From Sporodiniella umbellata (lineage: Eukaryota > Mucoromycota > Mucoromycetes > Mucorales > Rhizopodaceae), in NCBI GenBank assembly GCA_025677835.1, contig JAIXMR010000137.1, positions 1 through 60,977 of the forward strand: a DNA stretch of 60,977 bases, given 5' to 3'. Under the pieces are notes generated by a model. It was not told the DNA's origin. It searched no databases and saw only the letters and a program-made list of their open reading frames with translations. Position 1 is the stretch's first letter. Each line of letters begins with the position of its first letter. Positions 1 through 11,259 of this stretch are shown here, piece by piece. The position numbers and the translations under genes are program-made.

Positions 1-857
1 AAGGTAAACATTATTGATGCTTTCACCGTTTTTTTTTTCTTTTGGTTATTAAGACGCTCTTTATTTGTATACACTAGCGTATGTTGTTAGTGATTATAGG
101 TGTAGCAGCAGCGGCCATTATATCTATGATTCCCAAACCTGTTACAGGGCGTGTTGAATTACGAAAGAGGATTTCTTTAACGCTGCAAGATCTTAGTAAA
201 ATGTATGGTATCTTGGCCAGTGATATTGTTGCCAATTACGATAACCACGCAGAGCCTACTCCTAAATTAAAAAAGGCTTTTCGAAAGATGTTTTTGGATA
301 TACGTCGACAAATTGCAGATGAACGAAGTCATCTACAGTTATCTAAGTTTGAACCTCCCTTACGCGGCAAATTTCCTGTCAAGACGTATGCTGTTCTCGT
401 AGAAAAGATCGACAATATGGCCGACCTCCTACTAGGTATGGGTTATGCTACTAGATCCATAGATCGATCCTGGCAAAGAAACTTGGTCGCTGCAATTCGA
501 GAAGGACGAGCAGAATATGTAAGTTGGTGTATATAATGGGAATACATGCTTATCAGATTGTTATAGATGGCATCCATAATAGGGTTGATGAAATTACTCT
601 CAGCTTCCTTGTCTTCTAAAGTAACCCTTCCACCTTTTATCGCTTCACCAACCGATTTGAGAACAAAGTTTCTAAAAAGGCTATCTGTCGAGATTTCTTC
701 ATGTCCTCAACAGTTGGATAATGCAACCTTCTCAAATTACTGCTCTTTTTCTCTTTGTGCTGGAAAATTCTCTGAAGAGCTGAGTGAAGTTTTAGATTGC
801 GTAAAACGCTTGGTGGGTGTAGAGGATCCCGAACAATGGATATTGTTGAATGCTTAG
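1..857 (+). CDS. 3' part of fungal BRE4/DUF2421 (ArAE-2) membrane transporter
   Basis: Partial gene whose 5' end lies outside the window. Exons read as 78-518 and 567-857, with an intron at 519-566 (GTAAGT...TATAG, phase 0). A further intron probably spans 4-77 (AG|GTAAAC at the window start, ACTAG at 73-77). The visible protein opens with a short hydrophobic stretch and then a GRVELRKR segment followed by a helical, charged soluble region that ends at TAG-side codon NA-stop at 855-857. This pattern matches the C-terminal domain of the fungal family named putative ER transporter 6TM N-terminal / DUF2421 (Bre4-like, aromatic acid exporter superfamily). The family is thought to act in endomembrane transport; the substrate is unknown. 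The assignment rests on recognition of the conserved segment, because the membrane half is not in the window. Confidence 0.75.
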
Positions 858-924
858 AAAGAGGTGTTGATATATCTCGTTATGAGAACAAAAATAGACT
901 ACTGCTACTTTGTTTTTTTTTGTT

Positions 925-955
<31 letters not shown>

Positions 956-1312
956 CCTAATTATTACATGACTATAAACAAAAAGTGTTTTAAAACATAC
1001 TGTGTCTTTCCTTTCTTTTTTTATTACAAAGATAACAATGTAACGTTAGTTACACACTATATGTCACTAAATTGTCTGTGAGATATCAGATTTATAGCAT
1101 TCTACATGTATTTCAGTAGTAGAAAGTAAGTTATACGCTCGTTTAATTTAGTAAATTCAGTACTTGAAAAAAAAGAAAAGAGTATCGTCTCTTGATATAT
1201 ATAAAAGGAAAGAGTAGTAAATTTCCTATATACTAAAATCACTTTATTGAAGCAAGATTATTGAACTTCCGTTTGTCTTTTTTCTTTTCTTTTTTTCTAC
1301 GCATTTCTTAGA
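858..1312. other. Intergenic region with T/A homopolymers and promoter of ARFRP1
   Basis: No coding signal seen. It holds T-runs followed by a run of 24 A (932-955), then AT-rich sequence and a pyrimidine-rich leader just before the ATG at 1313. Confidence 0.6.
1196..1207 (+). promoter_or_regulatory. TATA-box candidate upstream of ARFRP1
   Basis: TATATATAAAAG lies 106 bp upstream of the ATG at 1313, followed by a pyrimidine-rich leader. The placement is plausible for a TATA element but no start site is known. Confidence 0.45.
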
Positions 1313-2170
1313 ATGTATACGTTACTCAGCGGCTTTTACAACTACATTACAAGGAAAGAAGAGTATTATGTTTTGATTATTGGTCTCGACAATGCAGGAA
1401 AGACGGTAACTTGAACAAAGTTTAGGTGTGTCTGTTTCTTTATGTTTTGCTCATTTCAATAGACATTGTTAGAGCGTATAAAATCAATTTTCATGGGAGT
1501 AGCAGGTCTGCATCCCGATAAAATTGCTCCTACTGTCGGCCTCAATAGTAATGACCCAATAATTTTGTTCAAGTAAAGTTGTTTATAACTCTTCCTTTTG
1601 CCCCCCCTTTTTTTTTAGTTGGTCGGGTAGACATAAAATCCTCAAGAATCAACTTTTGGGATCTTGGTGGACAAGTAGAACTACAGCCTATTTGGGAGCG
1701 TTACTATAAAGAGTGTCATGCCATCGTTTTTGTTGTTGATTCAACAGATCCCAAAAGATTAGAAGAATGTCGAGATATTTTTGGTAAAAAAAAAAAAAAA
1801 AAAAAAAGAGGGTAAAGAGTAAAACCTTGACAGTCTTTATTTCCTTTTGTAGAGAAAATGATCACAAATGATGCAGTTGAAGGAGTTCCTGTTTTGATGT
1901 TGGCCAACAAGCAAGATGTAGAGGGCGCACTAAGAGTAGAAGAAATAAAAGAAGTATTCAATAAGATTGCAATAAAGTTGGGAGCAAGAGATTCAAGGGT
2001 ATTACCTATCAGTGCACTAAAAGGGTAAGATAGCTACTGTAGTAACAGATACATACAACTAAGCCTTTTTATTTATTTTGTCAAAAAGTAATGGTATAGA
2101 AGAAGCAGCAAACTGGCTGATATTAAGATTGCAGAGGAATAAAGTAAACCGTCCGCCTATATTTCGATAG
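1313..2170 (+). CDS. ARFRP1: ADP-ribosylation factor-related protein 1 (ARFRP1 / yeast Arl3 type)
   Basis: Small GTPase of the Golgi that in yeast and animals works upstream of Arl1 and GRIP-domain golgins. Five exons: 1313-1405, 1463-1547, 1619-1783, 1853-2024, 2089-2170, all phase-compatible, giving 198 residues, the usual family length. The N-terminus MYTLLSG is the ARFRP1 signature and lacks the Gly2 of myristoylated ARFs, fitting the known N-acetylated ARFRP1/Arl3 group. The P-loop GLDNAGKT is at residues 24-31, the switch-II WDLGGQ at 73-78, and the base-binding NKQD at 133-136. Intron 3 contains a 19-A run. All GTP-binding motifs are intact, so it should be functional. This is one of the safest calls in the window. 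Confidence 0.96.
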
Positions 2171-2448
2171 AAGCAGAGTATACATAGAATACAAATACTT
2201 GTATTTGGGGACATTATACCGTCTTTTTCTATTGTTTTACGTAGGGACATTCTTTTAATTACTCTTGATGGGGAATTTATATACACCAGTGATTCTGTCA
2301 GCTACTAGAACAATGTTTATAAAATCTATCTCGTATTGTGCCACTTGAGGCCTGGAGAAGTAGCTAAGGTTGCTTGAAATACATCCTGACAAAAGCAGCA
2401 TAACGTTGACACAGTCATATGCTCTATTTGGCAAAATGGACTACAGCT

Positions 2449-2449
<1 letters not shown>

Positions 2450-2493
<44 letters not shown>
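2450..2493. repeat. Homopolymer tract of 44 T
   Basis: Uninterrupted T run, the longest homopolymer seen in the window. It sits upstream of the coding-like fragment that starts near 2558, comparable to the T-runs upstream of the CysRS and PP5 genes. Confidence 0.9.
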
Positions 2494-2496
<3 letters not shown>

Positions 2497-3015
2497 TTAT
2501 TTCTCTAGCTTTTTTGTTTCGATACTTGAGGCTCTTTCTTTCTCTTGTTTCTGGTTTTTGATATGCCAACAGTTTGGTGCACGTAAACGGAGATTTAAAA
2601 CACATAAAACTTACTACTTGATTGGCGCCACTTGCATAAATACGGATGGCCAAAGTAAAGGGATTTGGGACTTGAAAGCTTTAGATTCCTGTAAAAATCT
2701 AGTAAAAGCTTTATTGAAATTTTTTGACAAAGGAAGAAAAAAAAAAAAAAAGAGCAGAAGTTTTTTGTTTTGTGCTGAAAAATTTTGAAAGGGAAAACCA
2801 TTCATAGGGCTGTAGAGTGCTTTTATACGACTAAAAAAAAAAAAAAAAAAAGAGATTTTGTTCTTTGACAGCAACAACAAACTGCTAAGCTTTTTTTTTT
2901 TTTTTTTTACTCGGGCTGTATTATTTATATAAGGTGTAAAGATTATTGTTTAAAAGCGAAACAGAACATAACCTGGGTAGGTAACAAATTATACTGAACT
3001 ATTTTTGTATTACAG

Positions 3016-3563
3016 GACCCTGTGACTATTGTCTGTCAAGTTCTTGATATTTATACTGAACGTAGCATTTTGACTTATTTAGACAAATATTGCTGGTAAA
3101 CTTTTCCAAAGAGTATCAAAGTGAATGAATTAACTTTTTTTTTTGTTTTTTGTTTAATAATTACATGTACTTTAGAAAACCAACCTTTGGAATAGTAGAA
3201 GCAGATCTATAGCCTAATTTATATAAAGAAGAAGGGAAAGCCATAAGCCTCTTGCATAAAAAAACTCTATTTGCAAGTTACGTGAAGAGTATATGATACA
3301 GGTATTTTAAACCAGCCAGAGGTCATAAAGCTGTATGTACAGAAAGAGTTACAAGTAAGTAGCTTTTTTTTTTTTTTTGGCTTGAAAACCGAATAGAAAC
3401 AAGACTGTTGGGTTACTTGAACAGGCAGACAGTCAAGTCATGGGAAATCTCAAAGGCCGACTTGAACATATAGGTGACTAGGGTGTAACCACGCTATTGT
3501 TTTCAAAACCAGCTTTTAGCTAAGAGGAAAGAGAGCGAGAGATTTGACTGTAAAAGGGTTTGA
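3016..3563 (+). pseudogene. Exon-like fragments of an unrecognised gene, possibly decayed
   Basis: Three consecutive segments are phase-compatible: 3302-3354 (ends before GTAAGT), 3425-3473 (preceded by AACAG, followed by GTGACT) and 3520-3563 (preceded by TTTTAG, ends in TGA). They encode about 48 residues, including PEVIKLYVQKELQ and MGNLKGRLEHI. An earlier exon-like piece, 3016-3095 (preceded by TTACAG, followed by GTAAAC), encodes DPVTIVCQVLDIYTERS and onward. Joining it to the next acceptor at 3175 makes TGA, so either an exon is missed or the gene is broken. I do not recognise the family. Calling it a pseudogene is inference; a live gene with a different exon structure is possible. Confidence 0.3.
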
Positions 3564-3911
3564 TTGTTTTAAAAGTAGTCCTTTTTTCATGTAAAGGCCT
3601 GTTAGAGTGAGCAAGCCAATGCAAAATCGAAATTAAATAAAGCTCAGTTCAAAGTCAATTATGAAAGAAAAGGGACTTGTAAAGAAGTTTAGTCTACTAA
3701 GCTGTGGTATTCTTTAAAAGGATTGGTTTGATACTACAAATATAGAGCCTTTTTCTATCCTTTTTTGTTATGCTTTCTTTTATTTCCCGGCCCTCTCCTA
3801 AATCACACAACATATATATATATATATATATAAAATCTCGCAGCATAAATAAATAAAAGGGTTTGTATTTTAATTTAAGTGTTTTTCTTTTTTTTCTTTT
3901 TTATTACTCAA

Positions 3912-4222
3912 ATGCATCCTTTGCTTATAGCTATCATTGTAGGCGGAGGTGTGCTTGGTAGTTTTGCTCTTTATGAAGTGGGCAGTAAGCTTTACGAAGA
4001 ATACCAAGAACGAAGACAATACGAAGAATATATTCAAGCCTGCCAAGAAGATTCTCAAAGAAGGGAAGATAGAGAGTTTGACGAGAAAGAGGATAAAGAG
4101 GACCCTTATACCAGACACGATCAATACGAATTAAGACAAAGAAGAAGATTCTCACAAAGTTCACAAAACGAGAAGGTAAAAAAGAAGAAAATCCGAGGGG
4201 TTTTACTCCAGAGACGGCTAAC

Positions 4223-4256
<34 letters not shown>

Positions 4257-4751
4257 TGGGTCTATTCCTTATAGAGTCAACACCAGGACTCATACGAGAT
4301 TCCTGAAAGGGCCATTCTGGATACACCAAAAAATAAGAGCGAAATTTTAGTTGGGGAGCCGTCAGAAGAAAGCATGTCAAGCTCTGACCATACTCAGCGT
4401 GCGGTCAATCCGTTTATGGCGGAATGCGAACAACGCTCTCTAATGACTGAACACGAAGATTCCCTGTTGAACGAAAGCTCGATGTTGAACGAACAGAGCG
4501 ATCCAGAGAAAAGTGATATGGACGCTTTGTATTCTGAAGAGTCCAATCAGACTACGGACTCTCTCTATCACTCCATGATGGAAAATACTGAAGCCAGTCA
4601 ACTTCAATTCCCCTCTCCCTCTCTCACCGCTACCCAAGTCTCCACCGCTACTCAAAGCGCCTCTGACTCTGAAGAGAGCTGGGACGCTATCAGTGAAGAG
4701 GAGGACTGGGTTCGATCTTTAGACGGCTCGGATGAAGAGCGTCATTTCTAA
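3912..4751 (+). CDS. Membrane-anchored acidic Ser/Glu-rich protein, unknown function
   Basis: Two exons, 3912-4175 and 4275-4751, phase 0, giving 246 residues. The start is the ATG of MHPLLIAIIVGGGVLG, which opens a single hydrophobic segment at residues 3-20, likely a signal anchor. After it comes a highly charged K/E/R/Y stretch (about 22-85) and then a long acidic, serine-rich low-complexity tail with repeated LLNES/MLNEQ and SEES-like pieces. The tail ends with DAISEEEDWVRSLDG, a short conserved-looking motif with Trp residues. The intron (4176-4274) carries a (TAT)11 microsatellite. The topology suggests a small endomembrane or mitochondrial outer-membrane protein with a cytosolic disordered tail. 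No family was recognised, so no function is proposed. Confidence 0.75.
4223..4256. repeat. (TAT)n microsatellite inside an intron
   Basis: About eleven perfect trinucleotide units within the single intron (4176-4274) of the acidic membrane protein gene. Length variation here would not change the protein but could affect splicing. Confidence 0.9.
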
Positions 4752-5567
4752 CCCAACAACAGCAATAATAAATCATACTTGTTTATCCGTTTTCTCTGAC
4801 GACTACGAAAAAAACAACAAACAAATACTCCCTATTTTGTTAAGCGTCTTTTGAATTTACTGTTATTTGCATATAGTCAGCAAAGGTTCAAAAAGACCAA
4901 AAAAAAAAAAAAAAACAAGCTTTGGGGGGCAGTAGTTTTACGCTTGCCTCTACTATTTTTGTATGGGTGTAGAGTGGGTGGAGATTAGCCAAGAGATGTC
5001 GGAGTTTGAAGCAGACCAATAGAACGGGCCCTAGACGATGCGTTTTTCATCGCGAGAGGTTCAAAGGGCTTGTCAAGCTGAGCTTTTATCCTTTCTCCAC
5101 CCCCACTTGTGTTCCTAGAAGCTTTCTGAAGCCCGTCTTACGTATGCATCTGTTTTTTTTTTTTTTTTTTTTTTTTTCTATCGTCAGTGATTAGAGCCAA
5201 AACAAGATACAAGTCACTATGCTAGCATCCAGGTGGTTCCAGTCTGTTTTTGATTGGCTTGGATAGCAGCTCCGTAAAAAAAGAGGGAGGGATGAAATGA
5301 TATTTGACAGGTTTGGGTAAATCTTGAGGGTATTGGCTCGTGGTGACATCAGTGCTCAAGAAAAAGGTGTTATCTTGTTACCTCTTCTCTATTTAGAAGA
5401 GAAATGCTTTTCAACCACTTCATTACGGGTAGGCTCTTTTTATATACTAAAAACACGCTTCTTTCATCAAATCAATCTAGCCATGAGTATTAATCAACGA
5501 AGATCCGTGTTACAATATCGGAATTGTAAAGGGCGACAATCAATTTACAGAAAGATAATATACATCC

Positions 5568-5603
<36 letters not shown>

Positions 5604-5893
5604 CAACCGGTATTTGTCTAGACTCAAGTGGCTTAAAATTCAAGAAAGAAAGAAAAAAGGAAATACTATCCAAAAATAAAGAGTGTTATTCAGTGTGGCT
5701 AAACATCCAAAAAAAAAAAAAGTTGTCCAGCCAAGATGGAGGAGGGCTAAAAATAGATAAGGCAAGCCAATTTCTTTGCAAAAGAAGGAGGACTGTTCCA
5801 TCCAGTTGTGTTACCTGAATTTCAGTTGCCTTTAATTTGGGTCAAAAAAAAAAAAATAAGAGAAAAAACTTCTTTCTTTATATTTTTATTATT
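4752..5893. other. Intergenic region upstream of GMD
   Basis: AATAAA-like signals follow the stop at 4751. A 26-T tract lies near 5152-5177 and an (AT)n tract near 5579-5603. A 164-codon open frame at 5324-5818 has no ATG start before internal low-complexity IYIYIY and KKKK residues and looks accidental. No gene is supported here; the 3' part probably holds the GMD promoter and leader. Confidence 0.6.
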
Positions 5894-7119
5894 ATGTCTG
5901 AAAGCGTTATTGCTGCACTCCAAATCGGTTCCAATACCCCTACTATACCCATCGAGACCTACAGAGCTCGCAAGGTGGCACTTATTACAGGTAAAGTACT
6001 CGAAAGAAAAAAAGTCTTGGTTGTTAAACATGCTGTAGGTGTCACTGGTCAAGATGGCTCTTACTTGGTTGAGTTCTTGTTAGAAAAAGGATACGAAGTA
6101 CACGGTATTATCCGTAGATCTTCTTCTTTCAACACCGGCCGTATTGAACACATCTATAAGGATAGCCACGATAAAGGTAAATAGAAAGAGGATGGCCCTG
6201 ACGCTAACCAAAAACAAAAAAAAAAGGCGTCAAGTTTTTCCTTCATCACGGTGATTTAACTGATTCCACTTGTCTTGTTCACATCATCTCCAAGATCCAA
6301 CCTACTGAAGTATACAATCTCGCTGCCCAGTCTCATGTCAAGGTTTCTTTTGACATGTCTGAATACACGGGTGATGTCGATGCTCTTGGTACTCTTCGTC
6401 TTTTGGATGCTATCCGTACCTGCGGGTTGGCTGACCGTGTTCGTTTCTACCAAGCCTCTACTTCTGAGCTTTACGGTAAGGTGGTCGAGACGCCTCAAAA
6501 GGAAACCACGCCTTTCTATCCCCGTTCGCCTTACGGTGTGGCCAAGCTCTATGGTTATTGGATTGTGGTCAACTACCGTGAATCTTACGATATGTATGCC
6601 TGTAACGGTATTCTCTTCAACCACGAATCACCCCGTCGCGGTCGTACCTTTGTCACACGTAAAATCACTCGCGCTGTGGCGGACATTCACCTCGGTCGTC
6701 AAGACTGCCTCTACTTGGGTAACATTGACGCTAAGCGTGATTGGGGACATGCCCGTGACTATATCGAAGGGATGTGGTTGATGCTGCAACAAGATACACC
6801 CCAAGACTTTGTTCTTGCCACGGGTGAAACCCATACAGTCCGAAGCTTTGTTGAAAAGGCTTTCCGCGTCACTGGCCGTACAATCGTTTGGGAAGGCGAG
6901 GGCGTAAACGAGGTCGGTAAGGATTCTGAGACTGGCAAGGTCCGTGTTCGTATCGATCCCAAATACTTTCGTCCTGCTGAAGTCGATCTCTTGTTGGGTG
7001 ATCCTACCAAGGCTAACACAGAACTCGGCTGGAAACGTAAAGTCACCTTTGATGAACTCGTCACTGAAATGGTCGTGGCTGATATCGAAGGTAGCTTAAG
7101 CTCTTCTACTTTGGTGTAA
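5894..7119 (+). CDS. GMD: GDP-mannose 4,6-dehydratase
   Basis: Converts GDP-mannose to GDP-4-keto-6-deoxymannose, the first step to GDP-fucose, using NADP. Three exons: 5894-5990, 6039-6176, 6227-7119, giving 375 residues (human enzyme 372). The Rossmann motif GVTGQDG is at residues 33-39. The SDR-type catalytic set is intact: Thr157 and Glu159 in STSELYGK, and Tyr181-x3-Lys185 in [11 protein letters not shown]. The NHESPRRG and [15 protein letters not shown] segments (here [11 protein letters not shown]) are typical of the family. Fucose is a known component of Mucorales cell-wall polymers, so a role in wall polysaccharide or glycan synthesis is expected. No GDP-fucose synthase gene (the next enzyme) is seen nearby. 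Codon use is more biased toward C-ending codons than neighbours, suggesting good expression. Confidence 0.96.
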
Positions 7120-7369
7120 ATACTCCATTCAAAATAATGTAATCCTTCTCTCCTCCCTTCCTCCCCCCCCATTATTGCTGTTCACATTGATTTTCTTTAT
7201 ATAAAAATGATCATTTCATTCTATCTATCCATCAGAACTTGCTTCCAAACACCATTTAAAAGTAACCCCTTAGATCTAGAAGCGCCTAAAAGGATGCAAA
7301 TCATGTCATAGCTAAGCCACCTTTCACCATCGACTCATACCGACCCACACTCACTCATAAGGACGAGAG

Positions 7370-7408
<39 letters not shown>

Positions 7409-7461
7409 TTTATATGCGTATCACTTCTTTTACGCTCCACTCTTTTTCTCGTTCTTTAAAA
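7120..7461. other. GMD 3' flank and CysRS promoter region
   Basis: No gene seen. Pyrimidine-rich sequence follows the GMD stop. A run of 33 T (7373-7405) ends 56 bp before the CysRS ATG at 7462. Confidence 0.6.
7373..7405. repeat. 33-T tract upstream of cysteinyl-tRNA synthetase
   Basis: Uninterrupted T run 56 bp before the start codon at 7462. Poly(dA:dT) tracts are known nucleosome-excluding promoter elements in fungi, so a promoter role is plausible. Confidence 0.7.
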
Positions 7462-9476
7462 ATGTCACGACAACAGCCCGCTTGGATAAAGCCCACCAAC
7501 AAACCAACACCTGTTCTTAAGTTTCAGAACTCACTTACCAAAACCAAAGTAAAATTTGAGCTCTGATAAAGAGAAAGCCTCTCTTTTTATTTATTTATTT
7601 ATTTACCAACCGTTTTGTATTGTCCAGACAGAATTCATTCCTCAAGCGGGTCGTCGAGTGACATGGTATAACTGTGGACCTACTGTATACGATGCCTCGC
7701 ATATGGGCCATGCTCGTACCTATCTTGCTATGGATATCATCCGCCGTGTGCTCCAAGATTACTTTTGCTACGATGTTTTCTTTATTCAAAACGTAACAGA
7801 CATTGACGACAAGATCATCGTGCGTGCTCGTCAACAGTATCTCTTTGACCAACTCAAAAAGGAAACCACCCAACTCGATCAGCAGCTCTTAAAAGACAAT
7901 CTGGAAGCATGGGCTGATTTCGCTCAAGCCAAGCTCAAGAAACTAGACCCAAGTTTACTTCAACTCGCCTTAAACCAATGGCCTGAATTCGTTCAAAAAA
8001 TGACACCAGACGAAATCAAGAAAGCTGTGGCACTCGATGAAAAATTTAAAATGATCTATAGTGCTTTGGTATATCTACAAACAAAAAAGAAAACAATAAG
8101 GGTAACCAACCGACTTTTATATAGGACGTTGCTTATCACGCTATTCAATCAGCTAAAGAAAACTTGGCAAAAGGGGTTCATACCAAAGAGGTCGCTGATC
8201 AACTTTTGGATCAAAACCAAGACCCTATTTCTTCATGGTTGGATGTTAGAGTAAGCCAAAAAAAAAAAAAAAGGGGGTGAGTGTATTATCAGACCACTGA
8301 AAAGTGCTTTTTTTTTTTGGGTCTCTATAGAAAGGCGCTGAGATGAACGATCCTAAGGTTTTCAGAGAATTGCCAGCGTTTTGGGAGGATCAATATTTTA
8401 AAGATATGGAAGCCCTGAATGTACGTGCGCCTGATGTTCAGACGCGTGTGAGTGAATATGTACCAGAGATTGTAGACTATGTTCAGAAGATTATCGATAA
8501 TGGTTATGCCTATGTTGCTGATGGTTCTGTCTATTTTGATACTGCACGCTACGATGGACACAACGGTCATCACTACGCCAAACTTGAACCTTGGTCCAAA
8601 GGGGACACTGCTCTGATCGAAGATGGTGAGGGTTCCTTGGGAAGTAAGCTGGAGGGTAAAAAGAATCCTAGCGATTTTGCTCTCTGGAAGGCTTCCAAAC
8701 CTGGAGAGCCCGTCTGGCCCTCTCCTTGGTCCCCAGGTCGCCCTGGTTGGCATATTGAATGTTCCGTGATGGCCGGTGCTGTCATCGATGGCTCTATTGA
8801 TATTCACAGTGGCGGTATTGATCTTGCTTTCCCTCATCATGATAACGAAATTGCCCAGGCAGAGGCATATTACGACTGCCATCAATGGATCAACTATTTC
8901 CTTCATGCAGGCCATCTTCACGTCGAAGGACAAAAGATGAGTAAGAGTCTAAAGAACTTTATCACCATCCAAGAGGCCCTCAAAACATACAGCGCACGTC
9001 AGCTCCGTTTATTCTTCCTTAAGCATCCATGGGATACCAAAATGGACTTTAAAAAATCAAGCATGGAGGAAACCATCCAGGTCGAACAGACCCTTCGTAA
9101 CTTTTTTGACAATATTAAGGCCTTGGTCAACAAATCCAAACTGGATGGCTCTCGTGGAGCTACCGAGTTGGCTGATGGTACTGTCACTCACCGTTATCGA
9201 AAGGCTGAGCAAGATCTCACTCAAGCTCTCTTTGATAAACAAGATGGTGTTCATGCCGCTCTCTGTGATTCCATCAATACTCCTCTAGCTCTTGATGAAA
9301 TCATGGATCTTATCAATCAAACCAACAAGTACACCTCCGCTAACGCTAAAGCTATCAACCCTCACTTGTTAAACAAGGTGGCCAAATGGGTTACTTCCAT
9401 ACTCAAGACTTTTGGTGTAATCGATCAAGGAGCTGAAATCGGTTTTGGTAATCAAGCAAGTGGTGCCTCTCAGAAC

Positions 9477-9514
<38 letters not shown>

Positions 9515-10159
9515 ATCCTCACTTCTTTCCCTAGACAGAGGAAGTCTTGATGCCTTACGTACAAACTCTTTCTACTTTCAGAGATCAAGTACGTCAAGCT
9601 GCGCGTGAAAAGTTAGACCACGTACAATTCCTTAAATTGTGTGATTCACTTCGCGATAATCAAATGGTCGATCTGGGTGTCTCTTTAGATGATCAAGAAG
9701 GTACAAAACAATAGACTTCTTCTCTCTTTGTTTTTGTTTTTGTTTGTTTTTTTTTTTTTTTTTTGGATAGAACAGCCTCTTCCTTTTACTGACTCTATCA
9801 CACACCAAAAAAAAAAAAAAAAAATAGACGGTACTGCTCTTGTTAAGCTTGTATCTCGTGAAGAATTGATTCAGCAACGTGAAAAAAAGTTGGCTATTGC
9901 CGCAGAAAAAGAAGCCAAGAAGGCTGCTGCTGCTGCTGAGCGTGAACGTAAAAGATTAGAAAAGTTAGAAAAGGGGAAACTTGCTCCTCAAGACATGTTC
10001 AAACAATCGGAAGAGTTCTCTCAATTTGATGAACAAGGTCTTCCTACACATACCAAAGACGGTCAAGAAGTGGCTAAAAGCAGAAAGAAGAAGCTGGTGA
10101 AGGAATACGATATACAAAAGAAGTTGCATGAAGAATACTTGAAGGAATTCCCTCAATAA
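7462..10159 (+). CDS. CARS1: Cysteinyl-tRNA synthetase (cytosolic type)
   Basis: Charges tRNA-Cys with cysteine. Six exons: 7462-7548, 7628-8068, 8125-8250, 8331-9476, 9535-9700, 9828-10159; phases agree throughout and give 765 residues, close to the yeast enzyme. The class I HIGH motif reads HMGH at residues 54-57 and KMSKS is at 420-424. Zinc-binding positions expected for CysRS are present (C45 in [10 protein letters not shown]362 in WHIEC, H387 and E391 in PHHDNE). The eukaryotic insertion between the two halves of the Rossmann fold and the Lys/Glu-rich C-terminal extension are typical of cytosolic forms. Intron 4 (9477-9534) holds 34 consecutive A. The start was chosen because MSRQQPAW leads directly into the conserved region after intron 1. 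The stop codon overlaps an AATAAA. Confidence 0.96.
9479..9512. repeat. 34-A homopolymer inside CysRS intron 4
   Basis: Starts two bases after the donor GT, so it occupies most of the 58-nt intron and leaves only about 22 nt before the acceptor. Confidence 0.9.
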
Positions 10160-10160
10160 A
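10155..10160 (+). terminator. AATAAA polyadenylation signal overlapping the CysRS stop
   Basis: The TAA stop (10157-10159) is embedded in AATAAA; a second AATAAA follows a few bases later. Confidence 0.5.
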
Positions 10161-10245
10161 CAATAAACAAATAGAGATGTGTTTTGTATTTTATCTTTTC
10201 ACTATATATATATATATATATATATATCGTACTTGTGTCTGTGTG

Positions 10246-11259
10246 TTACCAAGGTTTATAGGTATCTGGCCGCTCCCAGACAGTACCTAAAGATTCCATT
10301 TCATCCTCTATTTTGGTCTCAATCAAAGTCTCCAAGCAGGCTCTACCCACCTCAGGCTCTAGAAGGTTGACGCACTCGGGTCGAGCAAATGCATTGTTAA
10401 TCCTATCTGCAATAACGTACATACAGGATGCAGCACGGATAGGAATACGAGAACAGCGCGCTAGTTGAAAGAGAGTAGAGCTTTCCATCTCCATTGAATG
10501 CGTCTCTGGATAAAGACTCGAGACTTGTTCTGGTAACTCATGATTATCATCCCAGAAATTGCTATCGGTTCTTCCTTGGGATGAATAAAACGAACAGGCA
10601 TCTGCATTTAATCCTCCAGCCAAGACAGGGCCTACCCTCTGATTGCTGAGAGGCTCTAATATCTTTTGGACATTGAGTTTGAGACGATCCGTGATTTCTT
10701 TATCAGCAGGAAACACGCCAGAGAATAGATACGGTGAGTTTTGAAGCTGTCGGTTGAGTGGCGTATCAGCAAAATAATCAAGATTGCGACGAATGCAATA
10801 GCCTCCTCTGGGAACAATCACAGCACCTGCTCGAGCCAGAGGGGTCCAAGATCCACACGATCCAAACCGTACCACAGCCAAAGTACCTTTTGTAATCGCT
10901 CGACCTTCACGAATCAAAAAATCCATCATAGACTGACCCATACCACTATCATCGTAAGCCTTTTTTTTTTTTTTTTTTTTACTACACTCAATCCCACTTG
11001 AAACTTACATCGCAATGATGGATATGGGCACACCCCGGTATCGACCTGTATACGTCAAAATGCCCCTGGGACTCATGCATTCAAATAGAGGGTGTCCTGA
11101 CTCTTTTTCAGAATCCAAAAGCGTAGCAATCTTCCAAGCTCTCGCTGGGTCTCCAGTTGTTAATATACGATTCGCTATTTGACCTTGCTTTAGCCCAAGA
11201 TGATATACTTTTCCTTCGGCATCACGAGGAAAATTTGCTTCCAAAATCGTATCTTTCAT
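10246..11259 (-). CDS. Uridine phosphorylase-like nucleoside phosphorylase (NP-I family)
   Basis: Predicted to split uridine (or a related nucleoside) with phosphate into base and ribose-1-phosphate in pyrimidine salvage. Two exons on the minus strand: 11259-11009 and 10945-10246, intron 10946-11008, 316 residues. The exon junction yields the NP-I segment ISIIAIGMGQSMMDF, and VVRFGSCG follows, the phosphate-binding strand typical of the family. The MEMESSTLF segment (ribose-binding Met-Glu-x-Glu motif) is intact. A GDPARAW motif near residue 37 fits the phosphate-contacting GDPxR of the family. The acceptor was placed at TGATAG rather than the nearer AAAG because it restores IGMG. Exact base specificity cannot be read from the sequence. 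Confidence 0.88.

Larger units (their letters stand above)
2171..3911. other. Unresolved region with coding-like fragments and a 44-T tract
   Basis: A run of 44 T at 2450-2493 resembles the tracts that precede other genes here. After it, 2558-2788 is open on the plus strand (start of frame CQQFGARKRRF) but runs into poly-A. Exon-like pieces with splice sites follow at 3016-3095 and 3302-3563 (see separate entry). An (AT)n microsatellite lies near 3812-3832. I could not join the upstream and downstream pieces into one gene, since the junction after 3095 creates a stop. Confidence 0.4.

Noticed and set aside
5324..5818. 164-codon open frame upstream of GMD
   Set aside because: No ATG at the start, and the product contains an (IY)n stretch from (AT)n DNA and a KKKK run. 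It shows no family resemblance and lies in GMD promoter sequence.
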